A stretch of 6,117 bases of DNA from Thermomicrobiales bacterium (GTDB lineage Bacteria; Chloroflexota; Chloroflexia; Thermomicrobiales; UBA6265), in NCBI GenBank assembly GCA_025928535.1, contig JAICJJ010000188.1, positions 1-6,117 of the forward strand, given 5' to 3'. Position 1 is the first letter of the stretch. Each line of letters starts with the position of its first letter. The translations under genes were made by a program, and so were the position numbers. A model generated the notes under the pieces. It did no database searches and had not been told where the DNA came from. It worked only from the letters and a program-made list of their open reading frames with translations. Of this stretch, positions 5,141-6,117 are shown piece by piece.

Positions 5141-5917
5141 ATGGCCAGCACAGTCGCCCTCGATCGTGCGCTGCTCCGTTCCGCCATCCAGGACGAATAC
5201 ACCGAGGTCGCGGCGTGCCCCTGGAAAGGGTTTCACTTCCACACGGGCCGCTTCCTGGCCGGCCGCCTCGGCTATCCGGCCGAGCGCGTCGCGGCGTTGC
5301 CCGATCGGGCGGTCGAGAGCTTCGCCGGCGTCGGCAATCCCTTTTCGTGGGGCGACCTTGCTCCCGGCGAACACGTGCTCGATCTCGGGTCCGGGGCCGG
5401 GTTCGACGCCTTGTTGGCTGCCCGGATGGTCGGCCGCGCCGGTCATGTGCTCGGCATCGACATGACGCCGGCGATGGTGGCCAAGGCGCGCGCCAATGCC
5501 GAGCTCCTCGGCCTGGCCAACGCCGAGTTCCGCGAGGGCTACCTCGAGTCGCTTCCCGTCGCCGACGCCAGCATCGACGTCGTCATCTCCAACGGGGTGA
5601 TCAACCTCTGCCCGGACAAGGCGGCGGCGCTGGCCGAAGCCTTTCGTGTGCTCCGGCCCGGCGGTCGGCTGCAGATAGCCGACATCGTCGTCGGCCTGGC
5701 CGTGCCGGAGGAGGCGAAACAGGACATCGCCCTCTGGACCGGCTGAATTGCCGGCGCTCTCCTGGAAGGAGAGCTACGCTCCCTCCTGGCGGCCGCCGGC
5801 TTCGTCGACATCGCGTTCTCCCCGCGGCGCTACGACACGTTTTCCGATGCGCCGGCCGCGAGCAGCGCCGCCGAATTCGTCACCCAGGGCGTCGATCTTC
5901 GCGCCGTCAAGCCCTGA
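5141..5917 (+). CDS. ArsM-related SAM-dependent methyltransferase, probable selenoprotein (Sec at residue 202)
   Basis: This is a class I methyltransferase of the branch related to arsenite methyltransferases. Read through an in-frame TGA at 5744-5746 it has 258 residues. The N-terminus carries AACPWKGFHFHTGR (24-37) and ESFAGVGNPFSWG (59-71). The SAM-binding motif I is VLDLGSGAGFDA (79-90), with the acidic residue in GIDMTP (D107). VISNGVINLCPDK (148-160) and VLRPGGRLQIADIVV (170-184) follow. The TGA falls in LWTG-X-IAGALLEGEL, where I expect Cys in relatives. The 56 residues after it stay in the same frame, include a family-like AAAGFVDI and SSAAEF, and end at TGA 5915-5917. The ATG at 5141 has GGGAG 6 nt upstream. 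C26, C157 and U202 could form a thiol/selenol site. A nonsense mutation or sequencing error is the alternative. The methylated substrate (arsenite or another) is not proven. Confidence 0.85.
5744..5746 (+). other. In-frame TGA read as selenocysteine codon
   Basis: The TGA stands between GGC (Gly201) and ATT (Ile203) with no change of frame on either side. The local motif WTG-X-IAGAL normally has Cys at X in this family as I remember it; TGC to TGA is a single base change. Together with the hairpin that starts 9 nt downstream this supports selenocysteine insertion. Confidence 0.72.
5756..5774 (+). promoter_or_regulatory. Bacterial SECIS-like hairpin
   Basis: GCTCTCC (5756-5762) and GGAGAGC (5768-5774) form a perfect 7-bp stem closed by the 5-nt loop TGGAA. 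The stem begins 9 nt after the in-frame TGA, and the first loop G is base 21 counted from the T of TGA. In the E. coli fdhF element, as I recall, the key loop bases are G23 and U24. A G in the first two loop positions is a known feature of bacterial SECIS elements, which bind SelB. This loop has GG rather than GU, and the stem lacks the bulged U of fdhF. The same bases encode ALLEGEL. Confidence 0.7.
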
Positions 5918-5928
5918 CCTTCCAGCGG

Positions 5929-5946
5929 CCGCCGCAGCGCCGGCGG
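5929..5946. terminator. GC hairpin after the methyltransferase gene, possible terminator
   Basis: CCGCCG (5929-5934) pairs with CGGCGG (5941-5946) around a 6-nt loop, starting 11 nt after the stop at 5917. It lies between this gene and the convergent gene ending at 6003. No T-run follows, so the call rests on position and stem only. Confidence 0.3.
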
Positions 5947-6002
5947 GAGGAATGCGTTGTCCACGGCCGAGGGAATCTGACGCTGGTCCGCCAGCCGCCT
6001 CG

Positions 6003-6117
6003 TCATTGCGATGCCGTCGCTCCTTGCCGCGCCGGCTCTGCCGCCTTGGCGCGCGCCGCCAGCGTTTCGGTCATCACGCCGATGACCACGATCCCGGAGA
6101 GGAGCGTCAACACGCCG
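6003..6117 (-). CDS. C-terminal fragment of an unidentified protein with a hydrophobic segment
   Basis: The last 37 residues of a minus-strand gene enter from the right edge and end at TGA 6005-6003. The fragment opens with a hydrophobic stretch, GVLTLLSGIVVIGVM, followed by TETLAARAKAAEPAR and a short polar tail. This looks like the last transmembrane helix and cytoplasmic tail of a membrane protein; transporters of the EamA/DMT or MFS type often end this way, but too little is present to choose a family. The gene converges on the methyltransferase, with 85 nt between the two stops. I rely on frame openness, the hydrophobic-then-charged pattern and the clean ending; the identity is unknown. 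Confidence 0.5.
   Translation of the reverse strand, partial: GVLTLLSGIVVIGVMTETLAARAKAAEPARQGATASQ

Noticed and set aside
5021..5446. Minus-strand open frame of 141 codons opposite the methyltransferase N-terminus
   Set aside because: It is antisense to the conserved GFHFHTGR and SAM-binding regions, and its composition (Gly, Arg, Asp, Pro) is typical of a shadow frame.
5744..5746. Frameshift as the cause of the early methyltransferase stop
   Set aside because: The family-like C-terminal sequence lies in the same frame before and after the TGA, so no insertion or deletion is needed. A point nonsense mutation remains possible and is named as the alternative.
5830..6006. Minus-strand 58-residue frame whose ATG overlaps the stop of the gene ending at 6003 (ATGA)
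   Set aside because: The overlap looks operon-like, but the frame runs antisense into the 3' end of the methyltransferase, has no close ribosome-binding site and no recognisable domain.

Overview
The window is GC-rich DNA with dense bacterial coding on both strands and no rRNA, tRNA, insertion sequence or CRISPR array that I can see. The high GC content, and a solute-binding protein whose export signal lies about 25 residues inside the N-terminus as a twin-arginine motif in an Arg/Ala-rich stretch, remind me of Chloroflexota (Thermomicrobia-like) or related high-GC bacteria. That placement is inference from style only; there is no phylogenetic marker here.

Left half (1-3109, minus strand): a peptide/nickel-type ABC importer operon, read right to left. 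It holds a Tat-exported solute-binding protein (3109-1385), a DppB-type permease (1363-422) and a DppC-type permease (407 to beyond base 1). The ATPase genes, if present, lie outside the window. A near-consensus sigma70-type promoter (3239-3267) and a roughly 120-nt leader with two strong hairpins precede the first gene.

Middle (3110-4838): a divergent SnoaL-like/NTF2-fold protein on the plus strand (3378-3887) has an excellent Shine-Dalgarno sequence and a GTG start. It converges on a minus-strand bacterial GH17-like glycoside hydrolase (4838-3951), with an 8-bp GC hairpin (3890-3916) between the two stops. The 5' end of the GH17-like gene is unclear: the best ribosome-binding site feeds a 19-codon reading frame that overlaps its start.

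Right end (4839-6117): a divergent intergenic region carries a perfect 19-bp dyad and a possible promoter, followed by an ArsM-related SAM-dependent methyltransferase (5141-5917). Its reading frame is interrupted by an in-frame TGA at 5744-5746. The frame then continues for 56 sense codons of family-like C-terminal sequence to a normal stop. The TGA sits where I expect a conserved Cys (the WTG-C-IAGAL motif). Nine bases downstream there is a perfect 7-bp hairpin with a GG-containing 5-nt loop, the geometry of a bacterial SECIS element. I read the gene as a selenoprotein methyltransferase; conventional annotation would truncate it at residue 201. This is the most interesting content of the window. 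The last 115 bases hold the C-terminus of a minus-strand gene with a hydrophobic segment.
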